NCBI RefSeq assembly: GCF_032931615.1
Contig: NZ_CP136762.1
Coordinates: forward strand, 62,001 to 126,000
Length of the DNA stretch: 64,000 bases
Reading direction: 5' to 3'
Origin: Palleronia sp. LCG004
GTDB lineage: Bacteria > Pseudomonadota > Alphaproteobacteria > Rhodobacterales > Rhodobacteraceae
The stretch's first letter is position 1; every line of letters starts with the position of its first letter. Position numbers and translations under genes: made by a program. The notes under the pieces are model-generated. The model did not search any database and was not told the DNA's origin. It was given only the letters and a program-made list of their open reading frames with translations. Shown in pieces: positions 17,481-26,369 of the stretch.

Positions 17481-18473
17481 ATGAACCGTCTCGCCTTCTG
17501 CGTCGTCCTGCCACTGACCTCCCTGCCCGCGGTTGCACAGGATCTGACGCCCGTCAGTTTCGGCACCAACTGGCTGGCGCAGGCCGAACACGGCGGTTTC
17601 TATCAATCCGTGGCCGACGGCACCTACGCCGAATGCGGGCTCGACGTGACCGTCGTTCCGGGTGGGCCGCAGGTCAACAACCGGGCCCTCATGTTGGCCG
17701 GTCGGCTCGATTTCCACATGGGCGGCGACATGCTCCAGGCGTTCAACGCCCGCGCGGAAGACATTCCGCTGAAGGTCGTCGCCGCGATCTTCCAGAAACA
17801 CCCCCAGGCGATCATCTCCCACCCCGATGTCGACAGCTGGGAGGGTCTGAAGGACCTGACGCTGCTGATCGGGGACAACGGCTATCAGAGCTACTACCAG
17901 TGGATGATCGCGGCTCACGGCTTCACCGCCGAGCAGCGCGAACCCTATACCTTCAACCCCGCGCCCTTCATCGCCGACGAACAGACCGGCATGCAGGCCT
18001 ACCTGTCGTCCGAGCCCTACCTGATCGAGAAGGAGGCCGGCTTCACCCCCAATGTCTTCCTGATCGCCGATAACGGCTATGCCAGCTACGCCACGCTGAT
18101 CGAGACGATGGACGCCACCATCGACGAAACCCCCGATGTCGTGTCCTGTTTCGTCGATGGCAGCATCAAGGGCTGGTACAACTATCTCTACGGCGACAGC
18201 GCGGCCGCGGACCAGATGATCCTCGAAGCCAATGCCGACATGACCCAGGACAAGATCGACTACGCCAAGGAAAAGATGATCGAGAACGACATGCTGACCT
18301 CGATCGACGCCGTCGAGGGCGGCATCGGCGCGATGTCGGACGAAACGATCGGGGCCTTCTTCGACGACATGGTCGCGGCCGGCGTGATCGCCGAGGATGC
18401 TCCTTGGCAGGACAGCTACACGCTCGATTACGTCAACAACAACGTTGGCGCCGATCTCAAGCCCGCCGAGTGA
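17481..18473 (+). CDS. ABC transporter substrate-binding protein (NMT1/THI5-like)
   Basis: 330 residues with a signal peptide (LAFCVVLPLTSLPAVAQD). The mature part is an NMT1/THI5-type periplasmic receptor (VSFGTNWLAQAEHGGFYQSVADGTY... VVPGGPQVNNRALMLAGRLDFHMGG). Relatives bind thiamine precursors, pyrimidines, riboflavin or aromatic and sulfonated compounds. The start ATG at 17481 has an AGAGGA site. It heads an operon with an ATPase, a permease, a cytosine-deaminase-like enzyme and flavoproteins, so the ligand is plausibly an N-heterocycle (inference). I found no TPP riboswitch in the leader. Confidence 0.88.
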   Translation: MNRLAFCVVLPLTSLPAVAQDLTPVSFGTNWLAQAEHGGFYQSVADGTYAECGLDVTVVPGGPQVNNRALMLAGRLDFHMGGDMLQAFNARAEDIPLKVVAAIFQKHPQAIISHPDVDSWEGLKDLTLLIGDNGYQSYYQWMIAAHGFTAEQREPYTFNPAPFIADEQTGMQAYLSSEPYLIEKEAGFTPNVFLIADNGYASYATLIETMDATIDETPDVVSCFVDGSIKGWYNYLYGDSAAADQMILEANADMTQDKIDYAKEKMIENDMLTSIDAVEGGIGAMSDETIGAFFDDMVAAGVIAEDAPWQDSYTLDYVNNNVGADLKPAE

Positions 18474-18477
18474 TCCG

Positions 18478-19254
18478 GTGGACCACCCGCACCGAGAACG
18501 CCCCGCGCTTCTGTCGCTGTCGCAGGTCACCAAGACCTTCAGCGGCGGCACCGTCGCCCTGCGCGGCATGGACCTGACGCTTCGGGAAGGGGATTTCCTG
18601 TCGCTCCTGGGGCCGTCGGGGTGCGGCAAGTCCACGGCTCTCCGCATGATCGCGGGGCTGATGTCGCCCACGCGCGGCCGGATCGACTGGGCCGATGCGC
18701 GCCGCTCGGGCGATCTCGGCGTCGTGTTCCAGGAGCCGACCTTGATGCCGTGGGCCACCGTCGCCCAGAACGTCTGGCTGCCGCTGCGCCTGCAGGGGAA
18801 AAGCTACGACGAGGTGAAGGACGACGTGCTCGAGGCGCTCAAACTCGTCGGTCTGGACCAGTTCCAGCGATCCTACCCGCGCGAGCTTTCGGGCGGCATG
18901 AAGATGCGCGTCTCCATCGCGCGGGCCATGGTCACGAAGCCGCGCCTGATCCTCATGGACGAACCCTTCGCGGCGCTGGACGAGATCACCCGCTTCAAGC
19001 TCAACGACGATCTTCTCAAGATGAAGGGACGCACGAATTCCACCGTGATGTTCGTCACGCATTCCGTGATGGAAAGCGTCTATCTGTCGGACCGGATCGT
19101 CGTCATGGCCGCCCGCCCCGGCCGCGTCGTCGACGAGATCGCGGTCTCCGAGCCCTATCCCCGCGACGAGAGTTTCCGCACGGAGCCCGCCTACAGCGAG
19201 GCCGTTCGCCGCGCCTCCGCGGCGCTGCACGTCGCCATGGAGGACGCCGCATGA
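18478..19254 (+). CDS. ABC transporter ATP-binding protein (SsuB/TauB/ThiZ type)
   Basis: 258 residues from a GTG start five bases after the receptor stop. Walker A is GPSGCGKST, the Q-loop is VFQEPTLMPWATV, the signature is LSGGMKMRVSIARA, and Walker B is LILMDEPFAALD with the switch His in VTHSVMES. The EPTLMPW segment is typical of nitrate/sulfonate/taurine/pyrimidine importers. It energises import with the permease gene that overlaps it by four bases. Confidence 0.9.
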   Translation: MDHPHRERPALLSLSQVTKTFSGGTVALRGMDLTLREGDFLSLLGPSGCGKSTALRMIAGLMSPTRGRIDWADARRSGDLGVVFQEPTLMPWATVAQNVWLPLRLQGKSYDEVKDDVLEALKLVGLDQFQRSYPRELSGGMKMRVSIARAMVTKPRLILMDEPFAALDEITRFKLNDDLLKMKGRTNSTVMFVTHSVMESVYLSDRIVVMAARPGRVVDEIAVSEPYPRDESFRTEPAYSEAVRRASAALHVAMEDAA

Positions 19255-20204
19255 GCGATGCCGCAACCCCTGCCCCGTCGCATGGCGCACGCCCCGGCCA
19301 ACGCCCCGATGTCGCGCCCGAGGCACGACTGACCGATACCCCGCAGGCGGACCGGACGGCCGCGGCCGAGGATCTGACGCTGCCGGATGCCGAAGAGATG
19401 GCGCGCCAGCGCAGGCGAAAGCTGGAGATGGTGGGGCGCTGGATCCTGCCCGCGCTCGTGCTGATCGGGTCTCTCTGGCTCTGGGACCGGATCGTCGTCT
19501 GGAACGAGATCCCCCATTACATCCTGCCCGGCCCGGGCCTCGTCTGGGAGAGCCTCAGATCCGACTGGGGCATCCTCTTCGAGGCAGCACTGCTCACGGG
19601 CCGCATCACGCTGCTGGCGCTCGCCATCGCGATCATCGGCGGTGGCGGTCTCGCGATCCTGTTCAACCAGTCCCGCGCGCTCGAGATGAGCTTCTATCCT
19701 TACGCGGTGATCCTGCAGGTCACGCCGGTCGTCGCCATCGCACCGCTGATCTTCATCTACGTCGACAGCAAGACGGCGGGCATGCTGCTCTGTGCCTGGC
19801 TGGTGGCGTTCTTTCCGGTTCTGTCCTCCACGACGCTGGGGCTCAACTCCGTGGATAGCGGTCTGCGCGATCTCTTCCGCATCTACGGCGCGACGCGCTG
19901 GCAACGGCTGATCCACCTGCAACTGCCCGCCGCCCTGCCCTATTTCCTGGGCGGCCTGAAGATCGCCGGCGGGCTCAGCCTGATCGGCGCGGTCGTGGCC
20001 GAGCTGGTCGCGGGGACGGGCGGTGTCGGTGCGGGACTGGCCTCGCGCATCCAGGAGGCCGGCTACCGCCTCAACATCGCGCGGATGTTCGCGGCCTTGG
20101 GTCTGGTGGCGGCCATGGGGGTCGTGATCTTCGCGATCCTGTCGCTGATCAGCCACCTGCTCCTTCACAAATGGCACGAATCCGCATTGGCACGCGACAA
20201 ATGA
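19251..20204 (+). CDS. ABC transporter permease (SsuC/ThiX type)
   Basis: 317 residues. An unusually long, Ala/Pro/Asp-rich cytoplasmic N-terminus (~65 residues) comes before six membrane helices. The coupling motif is LFRIYGATRWQRLIHLQLPAALPYFLGGLKIAGGLSLIGAVVAEL, the EAA loop of this family. It partners the receptor and ATPase upstream. The stop overlaps the next gene (ATGA), tying transport to metabolism in one transcript. Confidence 0.9.
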   Translation: MSDAATPAPSHGARPGQRPDVAPEARLTDTPQADRTAAAEDLTLPDAEEMARQRRRKLEMVGRWILPALVLIGSLWLWDRIVVWNEIPHYILPGPGLVWESLRSDWGILFEAALLTGRITLLALAIAIIGGGGLAILFNQSRALEMSFYPYAVILQVTPVVAIAPLIFIYVDSKTAGMLLCAWLVAFFPVLSSTTLGLNSVDSGLRDLFRIYGATRWQRLIHLQLPAALPYFLGGLKIAGGLSLIGAVVAELVAGTGGVGAGLASRIQEAGYRLNIARMFAALGLVAAMGVVIFAILSLISHLLLHKWHESALARDK

Positions 20205-21463
20205 TGGGGTTCCGCACCCTGCCCGAGCCGCCGTTCACCCTTGCGAACGTGACGGTGCCCGCGATCCTCGTCGGCCAGCCGGGCAATCTGCTCCGCACCG
20301 ATCTGGGCGTCTCCGCCGACGGCCTCGCCGCTCCGGCCGGGACGCGTGTCGACATGGGCGGCGCGATGGTGTTCCCGTGTTTCACCGACATGCACACGCA
20401 TCTCGACAAGGGCCACATCTGGCCGCGTGCATCCAACCCCGACGGCAGCTTCGCGGGGGCGCTGACGACCGTGAGGGACGACCACGCCAACTGGAGCGAG
20501 GACGACCTGACGGCCCGGATATCCTTCGCGCTGCGCTCGGCCCACGCGCATGGAACGGCGGCGATCCGCACGCATCTCGATTCGATGAACGGTCAGTTCA
20601 AGCGGTCATGGCCAGTCTTCGATCGTCTGCGCCGTGAATGGGCGGGCCGCATCGAATTGCAGGCCGCCTGCCTCGTCAGTTGCGACGGCGTGTCCCGCGA
20701 GGGCGAGTTTCCCGACATCGCCGATACGGTCGCAGAATACGGCGGCGTGCTGGGAATGGTCTCCTATCCCGTACCGGACCTGCAGGATCGGCTGAACCTG
20801 TTCTTCGACATGGCGGCCGAGCGCAATCTGGATGCCGATTTCCACGTGGACGAGACGCTCGACCCCGACAGCGAGACCTTGCGCATGATCGCGCGGACGG
20901 TGATCGACACCGGCTTCGAGGGTCGCGTGGTCGTGGGCCATTGCTGCTCGCTGTCCGCGCAGGAGGATGCGCGCGCGATGGACACGCTCGATCTCGTGGC
21001 CAGGGCCGGGTTGCACGTGGTCAGCCTGCCCATGTGCAACCTCTACCTCCAGGATCGCGGGGCCCGCACGCCGCGACGCCGTGGCGTCACGCTGGTCCAC
21101 GAGATGCGCGAGCGGGGGATCCCCGTCAGCTTCGCGTCGGACAACACGCGCGATCCATTCTACGCCTATGGCGACCTCGACATGCTCGAAGTCATGCGCG
21201 AGGCGACGCGGATCGCCCATCTGGACCATTCCGCCGACGACTGGACGCGCGCCTTCACGACCACGCCGGCAACGACCTGCGCCTTCGGCGCGCGCGATCT
21301 CGGCACGGGTTCTCCGGCCGATCTCGTCGTCACCCGCGCGCGCAGCTGGACCGAGCTCTTCGCCCGGCCGCACTCCGACCGGATCGTGCTGCGCGCCGGG
21401 CGCGCCATCGACCGCACCCTTCCCGATTACGCCGAACTCGACCCCATCACAGGTGCCCCATGA
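20201..21463 (+). CDS. Cytosine-deaminase-like amidohydrolase (CodA family)
   Basis: 420 residues. Metal-site motifs of the amidohydrolase superfamily are present: DMHTHLDKG (H65, H67), FHVDETLDPD, VGHCCSLS and FASDNTRDPFYAYGDLDMLE. The DNTRDPFYAYG segment and the TTTPATTCAF helix place it in the CodA/isoguanine-deaminase/N-isopropylammelide branch. Expected reaction: hydrolytic deamination of an amino-substituted ring. It starts inside the permease stop and overlaps the flavoprotein by four bases. Its strict coupling to the importer suggests that the imported compound is its substrate. Confidence 0.85.
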   Translation: MMGFRTLPEPPFTLANVTVPAILVGQPGNLLRTDLGVSADGLAAPAGTRVDMGGAMVFPCFTDMHTHLDKGHIWPRASNPDGSFAGALTTVRDDHANWSEDDLTARISFALRSAHAHGTAAIRTHLDSMNGQFKRSWPVFDRLRREWAGRIELQAACLVSCDGVSREGEFPDIADTVAEYGGVLGMVSYPVPDLQDRLNLFFDMAAERNLDADFHVDETLDPDSETLRMIARTVIDTGFEGRVVVGHCCSLSAQEDARAMDTLDLVARAGLHVVSLPMCNLYLQDRGARTPRRRGVTLVHEMRERGIPVSFASDNTRDPFYAYGDLDMLEVMREATRIAHLDHSADDWTRAFTTTPATTCAFGARDLGTGSPADLVVTRARSWTELFARPHSDRIVLRAGRAIDRTLPDYAELDPITGAP

Positions 21464-22860
21464 ACATCGACGCCGTTCGCGACGCTCTCAGCCATCTCGA
21501 TCTCGAGAAATCCAAGGCCGCGATCCGCGCGAAGAGCCGGGACTTCTTCTGGTATTCTCCCGTCCTCAAGGACCGCCTCGACGGGGTGGAAGCCGATCTG
21601 GTCGTCTCGCCCCGGTCCGAGGCCGAAGTGATCGAGGTTCTCAAAGCCTGCTACGCCCATGACGTGCCGGTCACGACGCGCGGTGCCGGCACCGGCAATT
21701 ACGGACAGGCGATGCCGCTGGCCGGCGGCTGCGTCATGCACCTCCAGCACATGAACGCGGTCAGGGAGGTCCATCCCGGCCGCGTGATCGTCGAGCCCGG
21801 CTGCCTGCTCAAGGATCTCGATGCGGAATGCAAGGCGCAGTCCGGACAGGAAATCCGCATGTTTTCCTCCACCTGGGCCACGGCGACCATCGGGGGCTTC
21901 ATCGCCGGCGGCTCCGGCGGCGTCGGATCGGTCCACTGGGGCAACCTGCGCGATCTGGGCAACATCATCCGCCTGCGCGTCGTGACCATGGAGGCGGAGC
22001 CCCGCATCCTCGAATTCCGCGGCGAGGAGCTGGCCCGCGTCAGCCATGCCTACGGCACCAACGGCATCATCACCGAGATCGAGATCCCCCTCGCCCCCGC
22101 ATATGACTGGGTCGAGCTGTTCGTGACGCTGGACGACTTCCCGTCGGCCTCCCGCTTCGCGCTCGATCTCGCCCGCGAAAGCGGCATCCTGTCGAAACTG
22201 GTTTCCGTCTACGAGGCCCCGACGGCCCATTCCTACTTCCCGCGCATCCAGCCTCACGTGACACCCGGCAGCCAGCTGATCGGGTTGATGATCGCGCCCC
22301 ATTCCATGGACGGGTTCGAGACCTTCCTGGCCCGTCGCGGCGATGCCAAGGTGATCTGGAACAGCCAGGTCGGCGGTTGGGACAGGCAGCCCGGCACGGT
22401 GTTCGAATACGGCTGGAACCACACCACCCTGCGCGCCCTGCGGGTCGATCCGTCGATCACCTACCTCCAGGTGCGGTACGGCGAGGCCGACCCCGTCGAG
22501 CAGGTCGAACGCATCCGCGCGCGGCTCTCTCCCGAAGTATTGCAACATCTCGAGGTCCTGCGCGACGCCGGACGTCCGATCTTCGCCGGCCTGAGCCTCG
22601 TGAAGTTCACCACCGAAGACCGCCTGAACGAGATCGTCGAAATCCACGAATCCGAAGGGGCGATGATCTTCAATCCCCATCGCTACACCCTGGAGGAAGG
22701 CGGACGTCAGAGGGTCGACGACCGCCAGCTCGCCTTCAAGCGCGAGGCCGACCCCAAGGGCCTTCTGAACCCCGGCAAGATGATATCCTGGGACCAGCCG
22801 GCCTGGAGCTACGACCGGATGTACGCCTTCGACCGCCTGCGGAGGGTCGCCGCCGAATAG
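21460..22860 (+). CDS. FAD-binding oxidoreductase (GlcD/VAO type)
   Basis: 466 residues. The FAD-binding type 4 domain is in the N-terminal half (VVSPRSEAEVIEVLKACYAHDVPVTTRGAGTGN; GCLLKDLDAECKAQSGQEIRMFSSTWATATIGGFIAGGSGGVGSVHWGNLRDL). The C-terminus ends in the usual DPKGLLNPGKM. Family members oxidise hydroxy acids or ring compounds in the cytoplasm. The TWATATIGGFIAGGSGG loop is where covalent histidine attachment occurs in some relatives, but no such His is present. It sits between the deaminase and two flavodoxin-fold reductases, which may recycle its electrons. Confidence 0.85.
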   Translation: MNIDAVRDALSHLDLEKSKAAIRAKSRDFFWYSPVLKDRLDGVEADLVVSPRSEAEVIEVLKACYAHDVPVTTRGAGTGNYGQAMPLAGGCVMHLQHMNAVREVHPGRVIVEPGCLLKDLDAECKAQSGQEIRMFSSTWATATIGGFIAGGSGGVGSVHWGNLRDLGNIIRLRVVTMEAEPRILEFRGEELARVSHAYGTNGIITEIEIPLAPAYDWVELFVTLDDFPSASRFALDLARESGILSKLVSVYEAPTAHSYFPRIQPHVTPGSQLIGLMIAPHSMDGFETFLARRGDAKVIWNSQVGGWDRQPGTVFEYGWNHTTLRALRVDPSITYLQVRYGEADPVEQVERIRARLSPEVLQHLEVLRDAGRPIFAGLSLVKFTTEDRLNEIVEIHESEGAMIFNPHRYTLEEGGRQRVDDRQLAFKREADPKGLLNPGKMISWDQPAWSYDRMYAFDRLRRVAAE

Positions 22861-22862
22861 CC

Positions 22863-23444
22863 ATGACGCGCGCGCTTGTCCTCTTCGCCCATCCCTGCCC
22901 GGAAAGCTTCTCGGCGGCCTTGCACACGACCGTGGTCGACACCCTGGCCGCGCGCGGCTGGGAGGTGGACGATTGCGATCTGAACGCCGAGGGCTTCGAC
23001 CCCGTCCTGCGCGAGGCCGAACGGCGGACCTATCACGAGGTCGGCTCCAATCGCATGCCGGTCGCGCGGTATGTCGCGCGTCTGGAGGCGGCGGAGGCCC
23101 TCGTCATGGTCTTTCCGGTCTGGAACTTCGGCTACCCGGCGATCCTCAAGGGGTTTCTCGACCGGGTATTCCTTCCCGGCGTGTCCTTCACGCTCGATGG
23201 CGGTCATGTCCGCCCGAACCTGACCCGGATCCGCCGCATCGCCGCCGTGACCAGCTACGGCGGAAACCGCATCCGGGCGCGTCTCACCTCCGACCCGCCG
23301 CGGCGGCACTTCACCCGGGCGCTCTGGCATGTCTGCCGCCCGGAAAAGACGCGGTACCTCGCGCTCTACGGCATGAACACGGCCAGCGATGCGCGGCGGG
23401 GCGCGTTCCTCAACCGTGTCCGCCGAGAGATGGACTCGTTCTGA
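22863..23444 (+). CDS. NAD(P)H dehydrogenase (quinone)-like flavodoxin-fold reductase, copy 1
   Basis: 193 residues of the NQO1/MdaB/KefF flavodoxin-2 family. Features are RALVLFAHPCPESFSAALH, AEALVMVFPVWNFGYPAILKGFLDRVFLPGVSF (FMN/FAD and substrate pocket) and TSYGGNR. It starts two bases after the GlcD-type gene and is followed by a second member of the same family in an overlapping frame. Likely an FMN reductase for the pathway flavoproteins or a ring reductase (inference). Confidence 0.85.
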   Translation: MTRALVLFAHPCPESFSAALHTTVVDTLAARGWEVDDCDLNAEGFDPVLREAERRTYHEVGSNRMPVARYVARLEAAEALVMVFPVWNFGYPAILKGFLDRVFLPGVSFTLDGGHVRPNLTRIRRIAAVTSYGGNRIRARLTSDPPRRHFTRALWHVCRPEKTRYLALYGMNTASDARRGAFLNRVRREMDSF

Positions 23445-24073
23445 TGCGCGCGCTCGTGATCTTCTGCCACCCCCGCCGCGACAGCTTCAACGGTGCGGTG
23501 CTCGACCGCGTGATGGAACACCTGACCGATGCCGGGGCCGAGATCCGCGTCCGCGACCTCTACCGCGACGGGTTCACGCCCCAGCTCACCGAAGCCGAAT
23601 GGACCGGTTACGAGAACGACGTGACGAATACGGCCCCCGTCCAATCCGACGTGGACGATCTGCGCTGGTGCACCGCGCTGATCTTCGTCTACCCGACATG
23701 GTGGTACGGGCTTCCGGCCGTCCTGAAAGGCTGGCTCGACCGCGTCCTGCTGCCGGGCGTCGCGTTCCACATGCCCTCCTCCGAAGGCCGGGACATCGCC
23801 CCCGGTCTGACGCATATCCGGCATCTTGCCGTCTTCACCACCTGCGGCGCGTCGCGCTGGCTGACGCTGTTCGTCGGCGCCCCCGGCAAGCGCACGATCC
23901 TGCGCGGGGTGCGCCTGCTCTGCGCGCGGCGCTGTCGCACGCAGTTCGCCGCGCATTACCTGATGGACAGCTCGACCCCCGCCACGCGCGCCGCCCACCT
24001 GGCACGGATCGACCGGCGCATGGCGAAACTCCTCCGTGGCGATCGTGCGTCCGCGCACGTGGCCACGGCATGA
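23444..24073 (+). CDS. NAD(P)H dehydrogenase (quinone)-like flavodoxin-fold reductase, copy 2
   Basis: 209 residues, clearly homologous to the preceding gene (RALVIFCHPRRDSFNGAVLD; ALIFVYPTWWYGLPAVLKGWLDRVLLPGVAFHM; VFTTCGASRW). The ATG overlaps the previous stop by one base (TGATG). Two divergent neighbours of one family suggest a heterodimer or two successive reductions. The tail after ~175 is rich in Arg/Ala and not conserved between the copies. Confidence 0.85.
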   Translation: MRALVIFCHPRRDSFNGAVLDRVMEHLTDAGAEIRVRDLYRDGFTPQLTEAEWTGYENDVTNTAPVQSDVDDLRWCTALIFVYPTWWYGLPAVLKGWLDRVLLPGVAFHMPSSEGRDIAPGLTHIRHLAVFTTCGASRWLTLFVGAPGKRTILRGVRLLCARRCRTQFAAHYLMDSSTPATRAAHLARIDRRMAKLLRGDRASAHVATA

Positions 24074-24215
24074 CCGCACCGGCCGGAGGCGTCCTTTCGC
24101 GATCCGGACCCCGATTCGCCGCCGCCCCCCGGCACGGCGACCACCGATACACCCACGATCACGATGGCGGGCCATCCCGGCACCTGCCTGAAAGCCACAC
24201 AGACGGAGAACCAAG

Positions 24216-25001
24216 ATGAGCGCACGCGACTGGGCCCATATCGGCCGGGCGGAATTCGAACGCGGACTGCCGGACGACACGGTGGCGATCCTTCCGACCG
24301 CCGCGATCGAGCAGCACGGCCCGCACCTTCCCGTCGGTGTCGACACCCTGATCATGAACGGCATGCTCGACCGTCTCCGCGCGACCTGCCCCGACGATCT
24401 TAATGTCGTGATCCTGCCGGTGCAGGCCGTCGGCAAATCGAACGAGCATCTCGACGTTCCCGGCACGCTGACGCTCGACGCGGCAACGGCCCTGTCGTCC
24501 TGGACCCAGATCGGATTGTCGATCGCGCGGGCGGGCGTGCGGCGGGTGGCGCTCGCCAACAGCCACGGCGGCAATCTCGATCTGGTCTCCATCCTCTCGC
24601 GAGAGCTGCGGGTCCAGGCCGGAATGCTGGCGGTAAAGTTCCAATGGGGTGCCTTCGGCACGCCACCGGGGATGTTTTCCGACCGTGAGAAAAGCTTCGG
24701 AATTCACGGGGGCGACTACGAGACGTCGGTGATGCTCCACCTGCACCCGGATCTCGTGGACATGAAATCCGCACGTGATTTCGTCTCCGCTGCCGAATCC
24801 TGGGACATCCTTCCGACCGGTCCGATCTCGCGGGGATGGATGGCGTCCGATCTCTCCGATGCCGGGACGGTCGGCGAGGCCCATCTCGCGACACCGGAAA
24901 AGGGTCGAAAGGCGCTCGAACATCAGGTCGAAGGCGCGCTGAGCTTGCTCAGGCAGATCGCAACGACCCGGATCGATGCGATCGCGCCGTGCAAGGGCTG
25001 A
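24216..25001 (+). CDS. Creatininase family amidohydrolase
   Basis: 261 residues. Metal-binding motifs of the creatininase/FAPy-deformylase (ArfB) family are intact: IEQHGPHLPVGVDT (E32, H34, D43), NSHGGN near 114-119, and GIHGGDYETSVML with the conserved Glu. Members hydrolyse cyclic or linear amides, or open creatinine. Given the deaminase, flavoproteins and importer in the same direction, it may perform a ring-opening or amide-hydrolysis step. It is separated from them by 142 bases, so it could have its own promoter. Confidence 0.88.
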   Translation: MSARDWAHIGRAEFERGLPDDTVAILPTAAIEQHGPHLPVGVDTLIMNGMLDRLRATCPDDLNVVILPVQAVGKSNEHLDVPGTLTLDAATALSSWTQIGLSIARAGVRRVALANSHGGNLDLVSILSRELRVQAGMLAVKFQWGAFGTPPGMFSDREKSFGIHGGDYETSVMLHLHPDLVDMKSARDFVSAAESWDILPTGPISRGWMASDLSDAGTVGEAHLATPEKGRKALEHQVEGALSLLRQIATTRIDAIAPCKG

Positions 25002-25075
25002 CGCCCTCTGTCGCGACCGGACACGGAATTTCGCGGCAGGAACCGTCGATGACCGTAGGGACCCGCATGTGTCGG

Positions 25076-25094
25076 CCGGGGCGCACCGCCCCGG
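25076..25094. terminator. GC-rich hairpin between convergent genes
   Basis: CCGGGGCG, a CAC loop and CGCCCCGG form a perfect 8-base-pair stem between the creatininase stop (25001, plus) and the globin stop (25104, minus). Its position suggests a bidirectional terminator. Confidence 0.6.
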
Positions 25095-25103
25095 ATCGTC
25101 ACC

Positions 25104-25538
25104 TCAGGAGGAATCCACCCTTTCGCGAAGTTCGGCGGCAAGCGCGGGCGTCATGATCGCCGAAACCCGGCCATAGGCCAGACGCCATGCTTCGGCCTCG
25201 GCGGCCGAAAGCCCGCCCGGTGCCTCGGCTTCGAGCGCGCCGATCAGCACCTCGCCCAACAGGGGCATGTGATGCGGCAAGGCCCCATAGCGGGCATGGC
25301 GCTGCGCGAGTGCGACGAGGCTGGCCTCCAGACGCTCGTCGTGGTGGATCTCCTTCACGACCCAGACCAGCGTGGCGTCGAACTTCTCCTGCTGCGGCCG
25401 CATCTCCTCGGAGAACAGGCTCCGGATCTCGGGCACCCGTGCAAAGAGATCCTGATAGAATCGCTTTCCGATTCGACCCTTCGCCGCAAAGATGCGTGCG
25501 AGGCTGGATGTCATGAGTTTCTTCTGTTCCGACTGCAT
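25104..25538 (-). CDS. Single-domain bacterial globin
   Basis: 144 residues. The globin fold is visible: an A helix (SEQKKLMTSSLARIFAAKG), the B/C region FYQDLFARVPEIRSLFSEEMRPQQEKF, and the proximal histidine H81 in LAQRHARYG. The C-terminal helix segment WRLAYGRVSAIMTPAL completes it. It resembles the heme domain of flavohaemoglobins and Vitreoscilla-type haemoglobin, without a reductase domain. Likely roles are NO or oxygen handling. It appears monocistronic. Confidence 0.85.
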   Translation of the reverse strand: MQSEQKKLMTSSLARIFAAKGRIGKRFYQDLFARVPEIRSLFSEEMRPQQEKFDATLVWVVKEIHHDERLEASLVALAQRHARYGALPHHMPLLGEVLIGALEAEAPGGLSAAEAEAWRLAYGRVSAIMTPALAAELRERVDSS

Positions 25539-25823
25539 CGGTGCAAACCCCGAATGGCAAGTTGCTCACGATCACGCGGTCGAGTGTGACTCCCTTCCCT
25601 TAACGAGAAATTTATTCGTGACAATTTGTCGCGCCCTGCCTTCGGCGACGCTTGCCGCCCAGCAGGTCTGACGACGGCCTGCCAAGCCCCCCCGCCCGCG
25701 CCTGTCAGACCCTTGATCGCGGGCGATCAGCCCGGCGACGACCCCGGAGCCCCGGCGCTTCCGGACAGCATTCCGGCCCTCTGGCAACCACGTCCAAAGG
25801 CTGCAGTCAGGCCCGCCTCGCCC
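25539..25823. other. Intergenic region, no gene seen
   Basis: 285 bases between the globin start and the end of the next minus-strand gene. The AT-richer part near 25590-25630 probably holds the globin promoter. I saw no other element. Confidence 0.4.
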
Positions 25824-26291
25824 TCAGGCGACGGCCTTTCCCGACCGTGTCCGCCGGGCCCGCATCGCCAGTCCCGCCCGCATGTTCAGGGCGAGCAGGA
25901 CGATGTTCACCGCCCCCGCGGCCAGTTCGATGATCTGCACGAGGGCGAAGGTCGCGTCGAAAAGCCCGGCCTGCGCGCGCAATCCGAGGAACACGGCGGA
26001 GGGGACGAGAACGATCAGGCCGTTCGCCGCGATGAGGATCATCCGGCGACGCTTGGCGCGGATGATGGGGGCGCTGGAACGCCCGGCGAGCCGTGCGCCG
26101 CTCGCCCCCGTGGCGATCATCGCGATCACGAGAGTCGGCACCGCATAGAGGACCGCGGTGCGAACGGCGACAATTCCGGCGGTGGTAAGGGCGAGTTCGG
26201 CGGTCAACGCCGAAACCCAGAAGGTTCCGATGATCAGAAGCGCCGCGGCACCGGCGATACCATGCAACGCGACAAGGGCAGTCCGGGGCAT
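25824..26291 (-). CDS. Four-helix integral membrane protein, unknown function
   Basis: 155 residues from the ATG at 26291, which has GGAGG at the right distance; an in-frame ATG at 26303 is less likely. Four hydrophobic helices (LVALHGIAGAAALLIIGTFWVSAL; VLYAVPTLVIAMIATGASG; MILIAANGLIVLVPSAVFLGL; LVQIIELAAGAVNIVLLALNM) with basic cytoplasmic loops. I recognise no catalytic motif. It is divergent from a marR gene, a common repressor and target arrangement, so it may be the regulated gene. Confidence 0.7.
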   Translation of the reverse strand: MPRTALVALHGIAGAAALLIIGTFWVSALTAELALTTAGIVAVRTAVLYAVPTLVIAMIATGASGARLAGRSSAPIIRAKRRRMILIAANGLIVLVPSAVFLGLRAQAGLFDATFALVQIIELAAGAVNIVLLALNMRAGLAMRARRTRSGKAVA

Positions 26292-26369
26292 GTCGGCCTC
26301 CATTTAAATAGCATCCTATGTTTCTTCCTAAGGATGGACAGCACGCTATGCAAGAACTATCTTCCGATC

